A model generated the notes under the pieces. It made no database searches. It was not told where the DNA came from and saw only the letters and a program-made list of their open reading frames with translations. Source: Halopseudomonas oceani (GTDB taxonomy: Bacteria > Pseudomonadota > Gammaproteobacteria > Pseudomonadales > Pseudomonadaceae). From it: a DNA stretch of 64,000 nt. Below, piece by piece: positions 13,787 through 27,241 of the stretch (its first letter is position 1; the number at the start of each line of letters is the position of its first letter). The stretch spans positions 310,001-374,000 of the forward strand of contig NZ_PPSK01000001.1 in NCBI RefSeq assembly GCF_002903165.1. Reading direction: 5' to 3'. A program made the translations under genes and the position numbers.

Positions 13787-15039
13787 CCCAGACGCTGTCT
13801 GCCATCATCAATGCGCGCCTGCCCGGCCAGAGTGGTCTGCACCGGGTTGAGATCAGCGCTGGCCGGTTCAGCCGGATCAGTGTGCAAGCTGACGTTACCC
13901 CGGTAGCAGCCGGCGAGCTGGATGCGGCCGGCAACCTGCTGCTGCCGCCCTTTGTCGAGCCGCACATTCACCTGGACGCTGCGCTCACCGCCGGCCAGCC
14001 GCGCTGGAATCAGAGCGGAACCCTGTTCGAAGGCATCGAGTGCTGGGGCGAGCGCAAGGCGACGCTGAGCCGGGATGATGTCATCAGCCGTGCCGAGCAG
14101 ACGCTGAAGCTGTTTGCCGCCCACGGCATTCAGTACGTGCGTACCCACGTTGATGTCACCGATCCGCAGCTGACCGCGCTGCGGGCTATGGTTGAAGTAC
14201 GTGACCGAGTGCGGGAATTTGTTGATCTGCAGATTGTTGCCTTCCCGCAGGAGGGCATTTTGTCCTTCCCGGGCGGTAAGGAGCTGATGCGTGAAGCGGT
14301 GACGGTGGGTGCCGATGTGATTGGTGGCATTCCGCATTTTGAGTTCACCCGCGATTACGGGGTGGAGTCGGTCAAGTTGCTGATGGATCTGGCTGAAGCC
14401 AACGATTGTCTGGTGGACGTGCACTGCGACGAGATCGATGACCCGCAGTCGCGCTTTCTTGAAGTGCTCGCCGCCGAGGCCCTGAGCCGCGATTACGGCA
14501 GCCGGGTTACCGCCAGCCACACCTGTGCCATGCACTCCTACGAAGACGCCTACTGCAGCCGGCTGTTCCGCCTGCTCGGCAAGTCGGGGCTGCGCTTTGT
14601 GGCACTGCCGACCGAGAATCTGCACCTGCAGGGCCGATTTGATGGGTATCCAAAACGCCGCGGCATCACCCGGGTACCCGAATTGCTGGATGCCGGTCTC
14701 AAGGTCTGCTTTGGTCAGGATTCGATCCGTGACCCCTGGTACCCAATGGGCAACGGCAATCTCCTGCGCACGCTGGATGTCGGCCTGCATGCCTGCCACA
14801 TGCTGGGTATGGAGCGGATAGAAACCGCGCTGGAAATCGTTACCGATAACGGCGCTGCGGCGCTCAATCTTGCCGAGTACGGCATCGCGGTCGGCAACCC
14901 CGCGCGCTGCATGGTGCTCAACGGCACAACGCCGTATGAGGTACTGCTGAATCAGAGCCCGGTTCTTGCGTCGATGCGCGATGGTCGCTGTCTGGTACAG
15001 CGTGCCGCACCGGTGCACGAAGTGGCCGGCTGGAACTGA
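13783..15039 (+). CDS. codA: Cytosine deaminase-like amidohydrolase
   Basis: Metal-dependent deaminase of the CodA family (cytosine to uracil and ammonia), 418 aa. Metal ligands are visible in EPHIHLD (near residue 63) and VDVHCDEIDD (the His, with the catalytic Glu three residues on), followed by VTASHT and by Asp in FGQDSIRDPWYPMG. In E. coli CodA the last motif reads FGHDDVFDPWYPLG, so the ligand Asp is kept while the preceding His is Gln and the following Asp (Asp314, next to the substrate) is Ser. Cytosine is the most likely substrate from context; another amino-pyrimidine or creatinine-like ring is possible. Confidence 0.85.
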   Translation: MTQTLSAIINARLPGQSGLHRVEISAGRFSRISVQADVTPVAAGELDAAGNLLLPPFVEPHIHLDAALTAGQPRWNQSGTLFEGIECWGERKATLSRDDVISRAEQTLKLFAAHGIQYVRTHVDVTDPQLTALRAMVEVRDRVREFVDLQIVAFPQEGILSFPGGKELMREAVTVGADVIGGIPHFEFTRDYGVESVKLLMDLAEANDCLVDVHCDEIDDPQSRFLEVLAAEALSRDYGSRVTASHTCAMHSYEDAYCSRLFRLLGKSGLRFVALPTENLHLQGRFDGYPKRRGITRVPELLDAGLKVCFGQDSIRDPWYPMGNGNLLRTLDVGLHACHMLGMERIETALEIVTDNGAAALNLAEYGIAVGNPARCMVLNGTTPYEVLLNQSPVLASMRDGRCLVQRAAPVHEVAGWN

Positions 15040-15095
15040 TAACGCACGCCTCTATGCTAAGGTGACCGGTCGGTTCTGCGATCTTGAGGCGCGCT

Positions 15096-16463
15096 GTGTC
15101 ACCTGCCAGCAACGACGGTTTACCCATGCCCAGACGACTCGGCGCGATCATCGCGATTGCGCTGGGCGTCACCATGGCCGTATTGGACGGCATGATTGCC
15201 AATGTCGCGTTGCCTACCATCGCCGATGATCTGGGGGCCAGCGCGGCCAATTCCATCTGGGTGGTCAACGCCTACCAGTTGGTAATTGCGGTCAGCTTGC
15301 TGCCTCTGGCTTCGCTTGGCGACCTGTGGAGCTACCGGCGTATCTATCTGATCGGGCTGGCGGTGTTTTCTGCCATGTCGATAGTTTGCGCCCTGAGTGA
15401 TTCACTGTTGCAGCTGACCCTCGCGCGCATGCTGCAGGGGCTGGGCGCTGCAGCGGTGATGAGCGTCAACGGCGCCCTGACCCGACTGATTTATCCCCGT
15501 GCGCGCCTGGCCCGCGGTGTGGCGCTCAATACCCTGATTGTCTCGGTGGCCGCTGCTGCCGGCCCCAGTGTAGCAGCGGTCATTTTGTCGCTCGCCAGCT
15601 GGCCCTGGCTGTTCGCGGTCAGCGCCCCCGTCGGCCTGCTAGCCTTGCTGATGGGCTGGAAGTTTCTGCCCGCCAATGCAGGTGCTCCGAGCCTGCGCTT
15701 TGATCTGCCAAGCGCGGTGCTCAACGTACTTACCCTGGGTTGCTTCTTTATGGCTGTTACCGGTGTAGCCCAGGGCCACGCCGGCTGGTGGTTGCTCGGG
15801 CCATTGTTGATTGGCGGCCCGCTGGGTTGGCTGTTCGTGCGTCGACAGCTGAGCCGCAGCATGCCGTTGCTGCCGGTGGATCTGCTGCGCATTCCCATCT
15901 TTGCCTTGTCTATCGGCAGTTCGGTCACCGCGTTCGCCGGGCAGATGCTGGCGATGGTCTCCATCCCCTTCTATTTCCAGCAGCAGCTTGGACTCAATGC
16001 TATGCAAACCGGTTTGCTGATGACGCCATGGCCGCTAGCGACCATGGTTAGCGCGCCCTTGGCCGGGCGGCTGCTGGAGCGTTTTCACGCGGGCTTGCTG
16101 GGTGGTATTGGCATGCTGCTGTTTGCCGGAGGTCTTTGGGGGTTGGCAGCATTGCCGGACAAGCCGGGAACTGGCGCAATACTCGGCTGGATGGTGCTGT
16201 GCGGCGCCGGGTTCGGGCTGTTCCAGTCGCCCAACAATCACACCATCATCACCGCCGCCCCCCTGCACCGCAGCGGCGGCGCCAGTGGCATGCTGAGCAC
16301 CGCCAGGCTGGTTGGCCAGACCAGCGGTGCGGCGCTGGTGGCGTTGATGTTCAACCTGTTCGTCGACAATGGCACCCATGCCGCGTTGATCGCCGCCGGT
16401 TGCTTTGCCTGCCTTGCGGCGGCTGTCAGTACATTGCGACTAAAGCAGCCGCGCTCGGGGTAA
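15096..16463 (+). CDS. MFS transporter, DHA2-like
   Basis: Drug:proton antiporter-like exporter, 455 aa with 14 predicted hydrophobic helices. I place the start at GTG 15096: GAGG lies 6 nt upstream and the resulting N-terminus (SPASNDGLPMPRR before the first helix) resembles relatives. Motif C-like TLIVSVAAAAGPSVAA and the conserved AVLDGMIANVALPTIADDL of the first helix are seen. Substrate unknown. Separated from codA by only 56 bp, and ends 3 bp before the convergent mnmE stop. Confidence 0.85.
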   Translation: MSPASNDGLPMPRRLGAIIAIALGVTMAVLDGMIANVALPTIADDLGASAANSIWVVNAYQLVIAVSLLPLASLGDLWSYRRIYLIGLAVFSAMSIVCALSDSLLQLTLARMLQGLGAAAVMSVNGALTRLIYPRARLARGVALNTLIVSVAAAAGPSVAAVILSLASWPWLFAVSAPVGLLALLMGWKFLPANAGAPSLRFDLPSAVLNVLTLGCFFMAVTGVAQGHAGWWLLGPLLIGGPLGWLFVRRQLSRSMPLLPVDLLRIPIFALSIGSSVTAFAGQMLAMVSIPFYFQQQLGLNAMQTGLLMTPWPLATMVSAPLAGRLLERFHAGLLGGIGMLLFAGGLWGLAALPDKPGTGAILGWMVLCGAGFGLFQSPNNHTIITAAPLHRSGGASGMLSTARLVGQTSGAALVALMFNLFVDNGTHAALIAAGCFACLAAAVSTLRLKQPRSG

Positions 16464-16466
16464 CGG

Positions 16467-17837
16467 TTACTTGCCGATGCAGAAGCTGGAGAAAATCCGT
16501 CCCAGCAGATCATCGGCGGAGAACTCGCCGGTGATCTTGCCGAGCGCCTGCTGCGCCATGCGCAGGTCTTCGGCCAGTAGCTCGCCGGCACCCATCAGAG
16601 TCAGCTGATCATGGCCGTGTTGCAGGAAGCTCGCCGCCTCCTCGAGTGCCTCCAGGTGACGGCGGCGCGCGCTGAACAGGCTCTCGCCGGTTTGCTCAAA
16701 CCCCATGCAGGCCTTCAGGTGGTCGCGCAGCAGGTCGATGCCGTCGCCCTGACGGGCCGACAGGTGCAACACCACTGAGCCGTCGGCGGCGGTATCGAGC
16801 GCAACCGGCTCGCCGGTGACGTCTACCTTGTTGTAGATCAAGGTGACCTTGGCCGGATCAGGGCGTTGTTCGAGGAATTCCGGCCACAGCAAATCCGGGT
16901 TCTTCGCTTCCGGCTGACTGGCGTCGACCATCAGCAGAATCCGGTCTGCCTCGCCGATGGCGGCCATGGCACGCTGCACACCAATGCGCTCCACCTGATC
17001 CTCGGTATCGCGCAGGCCGGCGGTGTCGATGATGTGCAACGGCATGCCGTCGATGTGGATATGTTCGCGCAGGATATCCCGCGTGGTGCCGGCGATGTCG
17101 GTGACGATGGCGCTCTCGCGCCCGGCCAGCGCGTTGAGCAGACTGGACTTGCCAGCGTTCGGGCGGCCTGCGATCACTACCGTCATGCCATCACGCAGCA
17201 GCGCGCCCTGCCCGGCCTGGCGCTGGACCTGGCTGAGTTCAGCTTGCACCTGCTGCAGTTGATTGAGCACATGCCCGTCGGCGAGAAAATCGATTTCTTC
17301 CTCGGGAAAGTCGATGGCCGCTTCGACATAGATGCGCAGCGCAATCAGCGACTCGGTCAGGCTGTGGACCCGCTGTGAGAATGCGCCCTGCAGGGAGTTC
17401 AGTGCATTGCGCGCGGCCTGCTCGGAGCTGGCCTCGATCAGATCCGCAATGGCTTCAGCCTGGGCCAGATCCAGCTTGTCGTTGAGGAAGGCGCGCTCGC
17501 TGAACTCACCGGGTCTGGCCTGGCGTGCTCCGGCGGCCAGACAGGCCTTGAGCAGCAGATCCATCACCACCGGGCCACCGTGGCCCTGCAGCTCCAGCAC
17601 GTCTTCACCGGTAAAGGAATGCGGGCCGGGGAAGAACAGCGCGATGCCTTCGTCCAGTGTCTGCTCAGTAGACCAGAACGGACCGTAGTGGGCGTAGCGC
17701 GGTTGCAGGTCGCGGCGGGCGATGCGCTGAGCAATGTCTCGGGCTGCGGGGCCTGATACCCGGATGATGCCGACTCCACCCTGGCCGGGGGCCGTCGCCA
17801 GCGCGGCAATAGTATCGGCGTGATAAGGCTTGCTCAT
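16467..17837 (-). CDS. mnmE: tRNA modification GTPase MnmE
   Basis: GTPase partner of MnmG in wobble-uridine modification. 456 aa from ATG 17837 ([18 protein letters not shown]), with GGAG at 5-nt spacing; ten more codons upstream are in frame but extend into the yidC terminator. G1 motif [14 protein letters not shown] around residue 225, and the family-defining C-terminal Cys motif FCIGK at the end. Downstream of yidC, separated by a strong hairpin, so it may have its own promoter or depend on readthrough. Confidence 0.98.
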   Translation of the reverse strand: MSKPYHADTIAALATAPGQGGVGIIRVSGPAARDIAQRIARRDLQPRYAHYGPFWSTEQTLDEGIALFFPGPHSFTGEDVLELQGHGGPVVMDLLLKACLAAGARQARPGEFSERAFLNDKLDLAQAEAIADLIEASSEQAARNALNSLQGAFSQRVHSLTESLIALRIYVEAAIDFPEEEIDFLADGHVLNQLQQVQAELSQVQRQAGQGALLRDGMTVVIAGRPNAGKSSLLNALAGRESAIVTDIAGTTRDILREHIHIDGMPLHIIDTAGLRDTEDQVERIGVQRAMAAIGEADRILLMVDASQPEAKNPDLLWPEFLEQRPDPAKVTLIYNKVDVTGEPVALDTAADGSVVLHLSARQGDGIDLLRDHLKACMGFEQTGESLFSARRRHLEALEEAASFLQHGHDQLTLMGAGELLAEDLRMAQQALGKITGEFSADDLLGRIFSSFCIGK

Positions 17838-17866
17838 GGCGACTCCGGTGTTTTCAGTGGATAGCA

Positions 17867-17890
17867 AAACGCCCCGTAAACGGGGCGTTT
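17867..17890 (-). terminator. Rho-independent terminator after yidC
   Basis: Perfect 10-bp stem AAACGCCCCG / CGGGGCGTTT with a 4-nt loop, followed on the minus strand by TTTT. It stands between the yidC stop and the mnmE start. Confidence 0.85.
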
Positions 17891-17910
17891 GACTGGCGGT
17901 GTGCCGAACC

Positions 17911-19623
17911 TTAGTCCTTGCTCGCAGCGCCCTTTTCGATCTGGCGGGTAATGTACCACTGTTGTGCGATCGACAGACAGTTGTTGACTACCCAGTACAG
18001 CACCAGACCAGCCGGGAACCACAGGAAGAAGAAGGTGAAGACAATCGGCAGCATCTTCATCACCTTGGCTTGCATCGGGTCCGGCGGCGTCGGGTTCAGC
18101 TGCTGTTGCAGGAACATGGTCGCGCCCATGATGATCGGCAGGATGAAGTACGGGTCCTTCAGCGACAGGTCGGTGATCCAGCCCAGCCATTCGGCTTGAC
18201 GGATTTCGACGCTTTCCATCAGGGTCCAGTACAAGGCGATGAAGACCGGCATCTGCACCAGAATCGGCAGGCAGCCACCCAGCGGGTTGATCTTCTCTTT
18301 TTTGTACAGCTCCATCATGCCCTGGGACATTTTCTGACGGTCATCGCCGTACTGCTCACGCAGCGCCTGCAGCTTGGGAGCAACGCGGCGCATGTTGGCC
18401 ATGGAGCGATAGCTGGTTGCAGACAGCGGGAAGAAAATCAGCTTGATCAGGCAGGTCAGCAGGATGATGCTCCAACCCCAGTTGCCGACGAAGCCGTGGA
18501 TCAGGCTGAGAACCCAGAACAGCGGCTGGGCAATCCACCAGAGGAAACCGTAATCGACGGTCAGGTCCAGGCCGGGGGAGATGGCTTTCAGATCGTCCTG
18601 AATCTTCGGACCAGCATAGAACTCGGCAGAAATGGTGCGTTGTTCGCCTGCAGGTACCTGAACGGCCGGGCTGGTGAAACCGATGATGTAGTTACCCGCG
18701 CGATCCTTCAACGTGCGATAGGTGTGGGTGCCATCAGCACTTGGAATCCAGGCACTAACGAAGTAGTGCTGCAGCCAGGCAGCCCAACCGCCGGTCACAG
18801 ATTCCTTCAACTGGCTGTTCTTCTGCTGCATGTCGTCCAGTTCGGACAGCTTCAGCTTGGTGTAGGAGCCATCTGCACTCCAGTAAGCAGCACCGAGGAA
18901 GGTGGCCATACCGGTTGCGGTCGAGCTGGATGGATCACCACTGCCGTCACGTTTGAGCTGGCCGAACAGGCTGCCGCTCCAGACTTGTGCACTCTGGTTG
19001 TCAATCAGATAACTGACATCAACCAGATAGCTGCCGCGGGTAAAGGTGAAGCGCTTGGTGAAAGCAACGCCGTCACTGGAGGTTTTCAGGTCAACGACCA
19101 GCTGTTCCTGACCGTCAGCCAGTTTGTAGCTGTTCTGCTCGACGCTGTAGCGCGCGCGGCCTGTTGCCTTGTCCGGGCCCTGTTGGCCAGTCAGACCGCT
19201 CTGGGCAACGTAGGTACGGTTGCTTGATTGCTCCAGCAACTGGAACGGCAGATCAGGACGGTCCTTGCGAGTCGGATACTCGGGCAGCGAAAGCGAGACG
19301 ATGTCGCCGCCAATCGGGTTGATGCTCAGCTTGAGGGTATCGGTCTCGACCTGAACCAGCTGACCATCGGCGGACGGAGTCGCCACCGGAACCTGAGCCA
19401 GCGCCTCACCATCGGCATTGATCGCTTCAGGCACGTCGCTGTTGGTGTGATCAGCAACAGCAGCAGGGTCATCACCGGGCAGGTCACTACTGTCTTGCGG
19501 AGCTACCTGGGTTTGGGCTGCGGGAGCAAGATCCTGCTGAACAAAATCCTTGTTCCACTGCACCACCATCAGATAGGTGATAACCAGCAGAGCACCAATG
19601 AGGATATTTCGTTGGAGGTTCAT
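17911..19623 (-). CDS. yidC: Membrane protein insertase YidC
   Basis: Inserts and folds inner-membrane proteins, alone or with Sec; among known clients is subunit c of ATP synthase. 570 aa: N-terminal membrane segment ([17 protein letters not shown]), a large periplasmic domain to about residue 350, then the conserved five-helix core with [20 protein letters not shown] and the lipid-facing [13 protein letters not shown]. Its start overlaps the yidD stop (ATGA), so the two are translationally coupled. Confidence 0.98.
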   Translation of the reverse strand: MNLQRNILIGALLVITYLMVVQWNKDFVQQDLAPAAQTQVAPQDSSDLPGDDPAAVADHTNSDVPEAINADGEALAQVPVATPSADGQLVQVETDTLKLSINPIGGDIVSLSLPEYPTRKDRPDLPFQLLEQSSNRTYVAQSGLTGQQGPDKATGRARYSVEQNSYKLADGQEQLVVDLKTSSDGVAFTKRFTFTRGSYLVDVSYLIDNQSAQVWSGSLFGQLKRDGSGDPSSSTATGMATFLGAAYWSADGSYTKLKLSELDDMQQKNSQLKESVTGGWAAWLQHYFVSAWIPSADGTHTYRTLKDRAGNYIIGFTSPAVQVPAGEQRTISAEFYAGPKIQDDLKAISPGLDLTVDYGFLWWIAQPLFWVLSLIHGFVGNWGWSIILLTCLIKLIFFPLSATSYRSMANMRRVAPKLQALREQYGDDRQKMSQGMMELYKKEKINPLGGCLPILVQMPVFIALYWTLMESVEIRQAEWLGWITDLSLKDPYFILPIIMGATMFLQQQLNPTPPDPMQAKVMKMLPIVFTFFFLWFPAGLVLYWVVNNCLSIAQQWYITRQIEKGAASKD

Positions 19624-19871
19624 GGTTTGTTGGCCATTCGGGTCGGTCGGTTGGCAGAAGCTGGGGGTACCGGATCATATCCACCGGGGTTCCATGGGTG
19701 ACAACGTCCAAGGCGGCGAGCACTGAGCAAGCCTCCCTTGAGAAGACCATGTTGTTCGATGGCTTCCTGGGCGTAGCAGGAACAGGAGGGATAGAAACGG
19801 CAGTGACTGGCCATCATGGGACTGATAGCGTAGCGGTAAACCTTGATCAGCCCTAACGCGATGCTACGCAT
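19620..19871 (-). CDS. yidD: Membrane protein insertion efficiency factor YidD
   Basis: Small amphipathic protein helping YidC-dependent insertion in other bacteria. 83 aa from ATG 19871 ([18 protein letters not shown]); the conserved core [17 protein letters not shown] and [12 protein letters not shown] is clear. A GTG eight codons upstream (19895) is an alternative. The start lies inside the end of rnpA, an overlap of 8 bp, and the stop overlaps yidC. Confidence 0.92.
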   Translation of the reverse strand: MRSIALGLIKVYRYAISPMMASHCRFYPSCSCYAQEAIEQHGLLKGGLLSARRLGRCHPWNPGGYDPVPPASANRPTRMANKP

Positions 19872-20259
19872 TGGATGATGGGAGTCCAGGGTCACGTGAG
19901 CGGTTTTTGGCAGCAGATTTGATCAGCCTGCGCCACATACTCTGATACAGGGCATGTAACGCAGTATTGTCCAAGTCGCCTACTCCCTTGCGGGCAAGTA
20001 CGACAATGTCCAGATTGCCCAGCTCAGCGCGATGCTGTCTGAACGATTCGCGGGCAATGCGTTTGACCCTGTTACGGTCCACCGCGTGCCGGACATTTTT
20101 TTTGGCAATGACCAAACCCAGTCGCGCGTGGCTCAGAGAGTTTTCTCTGGCCAACAGCAGCAGACTGGGTCCTGAGGCTTTACAGGTGGCTCCATCGAAT
20201 ACGGTCTTGAACTGAGCAGGTTTGAGTAACCTGTATTCAGGGCCGAATCCGAGATCCAC
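19864..20259 (-). CDS. rnpA: Ribonuclease P protein component
   Basis: Protein subunit of RNase P, which matures the 5' end of tRNAs. 131 aa from GTG 20259. The RNR motif region reads [18 protein letters not shown], with [14 protein letters not shown] before it; both are diagnostic. Follows rpmH by 14 bp and overlaps yidD, the usual rpmH-rnpA-yidD-yidC unit. Confidence 0.96.
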   Translation of the reverse strand: MDLGFGPEYRLLKPAQFKTVFDGATCKASGPSLLLLARENSLSHARLGLVIAKKNVRHAVDRNRVKRIARESFRQHRAELGNLDIVVLARKGVGDLDNTALHALYQSMWRRLIKSAAKNRSRDPGLPSSNA

Positions 20260-20273
20260 CTGGTTACCGGGTC

Positions 20274-21006
<733 letters not shown>

Positions 21007-22494
21007 GTGTCTGTTGCACTTTGGCAGCAATGCATCGATTTTTTGCGTGATGAGCTACCATCTCAACAGTTCAATACCTGGATTCGCCCGTTGCAGGTTG
21101 ACGGCGATCAAGCTGAAATTCGGTTGTATGCACCGAACCGCTTTGTGCTCGACTGGGTGAACGACAAGTACCTGAATCGTATTCAGGAGCTGATGGATGA
21201 CCTGTCTCAGGGACAGGCGCCGATGGTGTCGTTGCTGATTGGCAGCCGTCGTGCTTCGCCCGCTGCGGCTTCTGCTGCCCCTGCCAGCGCTCCTGCGTCC
21301 AGACCGGCAGCAGCACCGGCACCTATCCCGGTTGCCGCACCAGTGACGCCGGTGGTGGTTGAGTCTCAGCCTCAACAAACGCTGGTTGATCACAGCGGTA
21401 GCGCCCAGGCGGCAGCAGAGCTCGCTGGAACCCCTTCGGAACCACCTCAAAGCCCACCTGCCCTGATCAAGCACACCAGCTTGCTCAATCGCAGCTTTAC
21501 CTTTGAGAACTTCGTTGAGGGGAAATCGAACCAGTTGGCGCGCGCAGCAGCTTGGCAGGTCGCAGACAATCCCAAGCATGGTTACAACCCCCTGTTCCTT
21601 TATGGGGGGGTTGGTTTGGGTAAGACCCACCTTATGCATGCGGTCGGTAATCACCTGCTCAAGAAGAACCCAGCCGCCCGCATCGTCTATCTGCATTCCG
21701 AGCGTTTTGTTGCCGATATGGTCAAGGCTCTGCAGATGAACGCAATCAACGACTTCAAGCGTTACTATCGTTCGGTGGATGCGCTGTTGATTGATGACAT
21801 CCAGTTCTTCGCCAAGAAGGAGCGTTCTCAGGAAGAATTCTTCCACACCTTCAATGCCCTGCTTGAAGGCGGGCAGCAGGTTATTCTGACCAGCGACCGT
21901 TACCCGAAAGAGATCGATGGTCTGGAAGAACGTCTCAAGTCGCGTTTTGGCTGGGGGCTGACCGTTGCGGTTGAGCCGCCCGAGCTGGAGACCCGCGTCG
22001 CAATTCTGATGAAAAAGGCCGAGCAGTCGCGGGTGGACCTGCCACACGATGCTGCGTTCTTTATTGCCCAGCGTATCCGCTCCAACGTGCGTGAGCTGGA
22101 AGGTGCGCTCAAGCGGGTGATTGCCAGCGCGCATTTCATGGGACGCGACATCACCATTGAACTGATTCGCGAATCGTTGAAGGATTTGCTGGCCTTGCAG
22201 GATAAATTGGTCAGTATCGATAATATTCAACGTACCGTTGCCGAGTACTACAAGATCAAGGTGGCCGACGTGTTGTCCAAGCGTCGTTCACGTTCCGTTG
22301 CCCGGCCACGCCAGGTCGCGATGGCGTTAGCCAAAGAGCTGACCAATCACAGTTTGCCGGAGATTGGCGATGCCTTTGGCGGGCGTGATCACACGACGGT
22401 ATTACACGCCACGCGCAAGATTGCCGAGTTGCGTGAAACGGATGCGGATATCCGTGAGGACTACAAGAATTTGTTGAGGACGCTGACGACCTGA
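21007..22494 (+). CDS. dnaA: Chromosomal replication initiator DnaA
   Basis: AAA+ ATPase that binds DnaA boxes and opens oriC. 495 aa from GTG 21007, preceded by GGGGGAA. Domain I at residues 1-80 ([17 protein letters not shown]), a Pro/Ala-rich linker to about 160, the Walker [14 protein letters not shown] near 199, and the C-terminal DNA-binding signature [15 protein letters not shown] near 458. Start of the dnaA-dnaN-recF-gyrB unit; boxes upstream suggest autoregulation. Confidence 0.99.
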   Translation: MSVALWQQCIDFLRDELPSQQFNTWIRPLQVDGDQAEIRLYAPNRFVLDWVNDKYLNRIQELMDDLSQGQAPMVSLLIGSRRASPAAASAAPASAPASRPAAAPAPIPVAAPVTPVVVESQPQQTLVDHSGSAQAAAELAGTPSEPPQSPPALIKHTSLLNRSFTFENFVEGKSNQLARAAAWQVADNPKHGYNPLFLYGGVGLGKTHLMHAVGNHLLKKNPAARIVYLHSERFVADMVKALQMNAINDFKRYYRSVDALLIDDIQFFAKKERSQEEFFHTFNALLEGGQQVILTSDRYPKEIDGLEERLKSRFGWGLTVAVEPPELETRVAILMKKAEQSRVDLPHDAAFFIAQRIRSNVRELEGALKRVIASAHFMGRDITIELIRESLKDLLALQDKLVSIDNIQRTVAEYYKIKVADVLSKRRSRSVARPRQVAMALAKELTNHSLPEIGDAFGGRDHTTVLHATRKIAELRETDADIREDYKNLLRTLTT

Positions 22495-22543
22495 GTTCGT
22501 CAGCCCACATCACTGCCAACCAGCACGAGGTCGAAGGAAGACA

Positions 22544-23647
22544 ATGCAATTCACCATTCAGCGAGAAGCTCTGTTGAAGCCCCTGCAACTGGTTGCGGGT
22601 GTTGTGGAACGCCGCCAGACCCTTCCAGTTCTGTCCAACGTTCTGCTCGTGGTCGATGGCAATACTCTGTCATTGACCGGTACCGATCTGGAGGTCGAAC
22701 TGGTTGGCCGTATCGCACTGGAAGAAGCCAGTGAAGACGGCGAGATTACCGTACCTGCTCGCAAGCTGATGGATATCTGTAAATCGCTGCCGGACGACGC
22801 CACACTCAACTTCAAGGTTGAAGACGGCAAGGCTCTGATCAAGGCGGGTCGCAGTCGCTTCACTCTCGCCACGTTGCCCGCCAACGATTTCCCCAATGTT
22901 GAAGACGGTCCAGGCGCAATGAGCTTTGCCGTCAGCCAGGGGAAACTGCGTCGGCTGATCGATCGCACCAGTTTTGCAATGGCCCAGCAGGATGTTCGCT
23001 ATTACTTGAATGGTCTGCTGCTTGAAATTAACAACGGTCAGTTGCGTGCAGTTGCTACCGACGGTCACCGCATGGCGATGTGCACCGTAGACGCCAATAT
23101 TGATTACCAGGAGCGCTACCAGTTGATCGTTCCTCGCAAGGGTGTGCTTGAGTTGGCGCGCCTGCTCGGCGAGGCTGACGATCTGGTTAACGTGGTGCTG
23201 GGTACACACCACATTCGCGCTACAACCGGCGACTTTACCTTTACCTCCAAGCTGGTCGACGGCAAGTTCCCTGACTACGAGCGCGTGTTGCCGCGGGGCG
23301 GCGACAAGATCGTTGTTGCTGATCGTCATACGTTGCGCGACGCGTTTAGCCGCACTGCGATCCTTTCCAACGAAAAGTACCGCGGTATTCGCCTGACGCT
23401 CGAATCGGGTCAGCTCAAGATTCAAGCTAACAACCCCGAGCAGGAAGAAGCGGAAGAAGAGGTCGTGGTTGACTACAGCGGCGCGCCGCTGGAGATCGGC
23501 TTTAACGTCAGCTATCTGCTGGACGTCATGAACGTACTTGGCCACGAGCAGGCGAAGCTGGTGCTGTCTGATGCCAACAGCAGCGCGCTGGTTCAGGAAG
23601 CCGAGTCGGACGAAAGCCTCTACGTCGTCATGCCGATGCGTCTCTGA
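22544..23647 (+). CDS. dnaN: DNA polymerase III sliding clamp (beta)
   Basis: Ring-shaped processivity factor. 367 aa, MQFTIQREALLKPLQLVAG at the N-terminus and the conserved C-terminus ESLYVVMPMRL that closes the partner-binding pocket. 49 bp after dnaA with its own ribosome site; recF follows 6 bp after the stop. Confidence 0.99.
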   Translation: MQFTIQREALLKPLQLVAGVVERRQTLPVLSNVLLVVDGNTLSLTGTDLEVELVGRIALEEASEDGEITVPARKLMDICKSLPDDATLNFKVEDGKALIKAGRSRFTLATLPANDFPNVEDGPGAMSFAVSQGKLRRLIDRTSFAMAQQDVRYYLNGLLLEINNGQLRAVATDGHRMAMCTVDANIDYQERYQLIVPRKGVLELARLLGEADDLVNVVLGTHHIRATTGDFTFTSKLVDGKFPDYERVLPRGGDKIVVADRHTLRDAFSRTAILSNEKYRGIRLTLESGQLKIQANNPEQEEAEEEVVVDYSGAPLEIGFNVSYLLDVMNVLGHEQAKLVLSDANSSALVQEAESDESLYVVMPMRL

Positions 23648-23653
23648 CGCGCG

Positions 23654-24748
23654 ATGCCGCTCTCTCGTTTGTCGGTCACCGCGGTGCGTAATCTGCACCC
23701 GGTGACCCTTCTCCCTTCTCCCCGCATTAATCTCATCTCAGGCCCCAATGGCAGTGGCAAAACGAGCTTGCTTGAGGCCATTCATATTTTGGGTCTTGCC
23801 CGTTCTTTTCGTAGTACTCGTTTGCAGCCGGTCATTCAGTATCAACAGGACAGCTGTACGGTGTTTGGCGAGGTTTCTCAGGTTGCGGGTGGTGTCAGCA
23901 AGATAGGCATTTCACGTAATCGCCAGGCAGACTACGAAATTCGCATCAACGGCCAGAACGCGCGTGGTACCTCCGAGCTTGCTGATGTACTGCCATTGCA
24001 ATTGATCAACCCCGACAGCTTCCGCTTGCTCGAAGGTGCTCCCAAGCAGCGCCGTCAGTATCTCGATTGGGGGGTGTTCCACGTGGAACATCGTTTTCTC
24101 CCCGCGTGGCAACGTCTGCAAAAGAGCCTCAAACAACGGAATTCGCTGCTCCGACGTGGTAGAATTGAACGTTCGCTGCTAGCCCCCTGGGAGGCCGAGC
24201 TGGTCGCCTCTGGCGAGCAGATAGACGCCTTCCGGCAGGAGTACCTGCAGCAACTCAAGCCCGTGTTCGAATCGGTTTTGGGGGAACTGGCTGATATCGA
24301 TGGGTTGACGCTCAGTTACTTTCGCGGATGGGACCGCGAACGAGGGTTGGCTGAGGTGCTGGACTCCCAGTTCGACCGCGATCTTGCGCTTGGGCACACC
24401 CAGGCCGGACCGCAGCGAGCGGATCTTCGCTTGCGGGTGAACGGGATGAACGCAGCGGAAGTGCTGTCTCGCGGTCAGCAGAAGCTGGTCGTCTGTGCAA
24501 TGAAGATTGCTCAGGGACGCCTGCTTAGTCTGATGGAACGGCAGCGAGATTGTGTATTTTTGGTCGACGACCTTCCCTCTGAGCTGGATCGTCACCACCG
24601 GCAAGCGCTTTGCCGCTTGCTCGAATCGCTCGATTGTCAGGTGTTTATCAGCTGCGTCGATGCGGATTCGCTGAGTGAATGCTGGCAAGCAGACACACCC
24701 TTATCCATGTTCCACGTGGAACATGGGCACATTGTGCAGACCGAATGA
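23654..24748 (+). CDS. recF: DNA replication and repair protein RecF
   Basis: SMC-like ATPase that helps load RecA at gaps. 364 aa. Walker [19 protein letters not shown] at residues 30-37 and the Walker B region [12 protein letters not shown] near the end. The gene body carries two perfect parS sites: one two-fifths of the way in (24075) and one in the last codons (24708), so part of its sequence is constrained by ParB binding rather than only by protein function. Confidence 0.98.
   Translation: MPLSRLSVTAVRNLHPVTLLPSPRINLISGPNGSGKTSLLEAIHILGLARSFRSTRLQPVIQYQQDSCTVFGEVSQVAGGVSKIGISRNRQADYEIRINGQNARGTSELADVLPLQLINPDSFRLLEGAPKQRRQYLDWGVFHVEHRFLPAWQRLQKSLKQRNSLLRRGRIERSLLAPWEAELVASGEQIDAFRQEYLQQLKPVFESVLGELADIDGLTLSYFRGWDRERGLAEVLDSQFDRDLALGHTQAGPQRADLRLRVNGMNAAEVLSRGQQKLVVCAMKIAQGRLLSLMERQRDCVFLVDDLPSELDRHHRQALCRLLESLDCQVFISCVDADSLSECWQADTPLSMFHVEHGHIVQTE
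24075..24090. other. parS: parS centromere site 1
   Basis: Perfect 16-bp palindrome TGTTCCACGTGGAACA, the ParB-binding consensus of pseudomonads, inside recF. It lies about 3 kb from oriC. The cognate parAB genes are at 6.9-8.6 kb. Confidence 0.95.
24706..24725. other. parS: parS centromere site 2
   Basis: The same 16-bp palindrome at 24708-24723, extended here to a perfect 20-bp palindrome CATGTTCCACGTGGAACATG. It is at the 3' end of recF, 633 bp from site 1, so ParB can nucleate at two nearby points. Confidence 0.95.
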
Positions 24749-24760
24749 AGTCTGGAGTGA

Positions 24761-27181
<2,421 letters not shown>

Positions 27182-27191
27182 TCGGGTTGCA

Positions 27192-27229
27192 GAAAAACCC
27201 CTTTAACCTCACAGTTTAAGGGGTTTTTC
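27192..27229. terminator. Bidirectional terminator between gyrB and the pilU-like gene
   Basis: Stem GAAAAACCCCTT / AAGGGGTTTTTC with a 14-nt loop and T-runs on both strands. It serves gyrB (plus) and the convergent PilU-like gene (minus). Confidence 0.9.
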
Positions 27230-27241
27230 TTTGCCTGCTTG

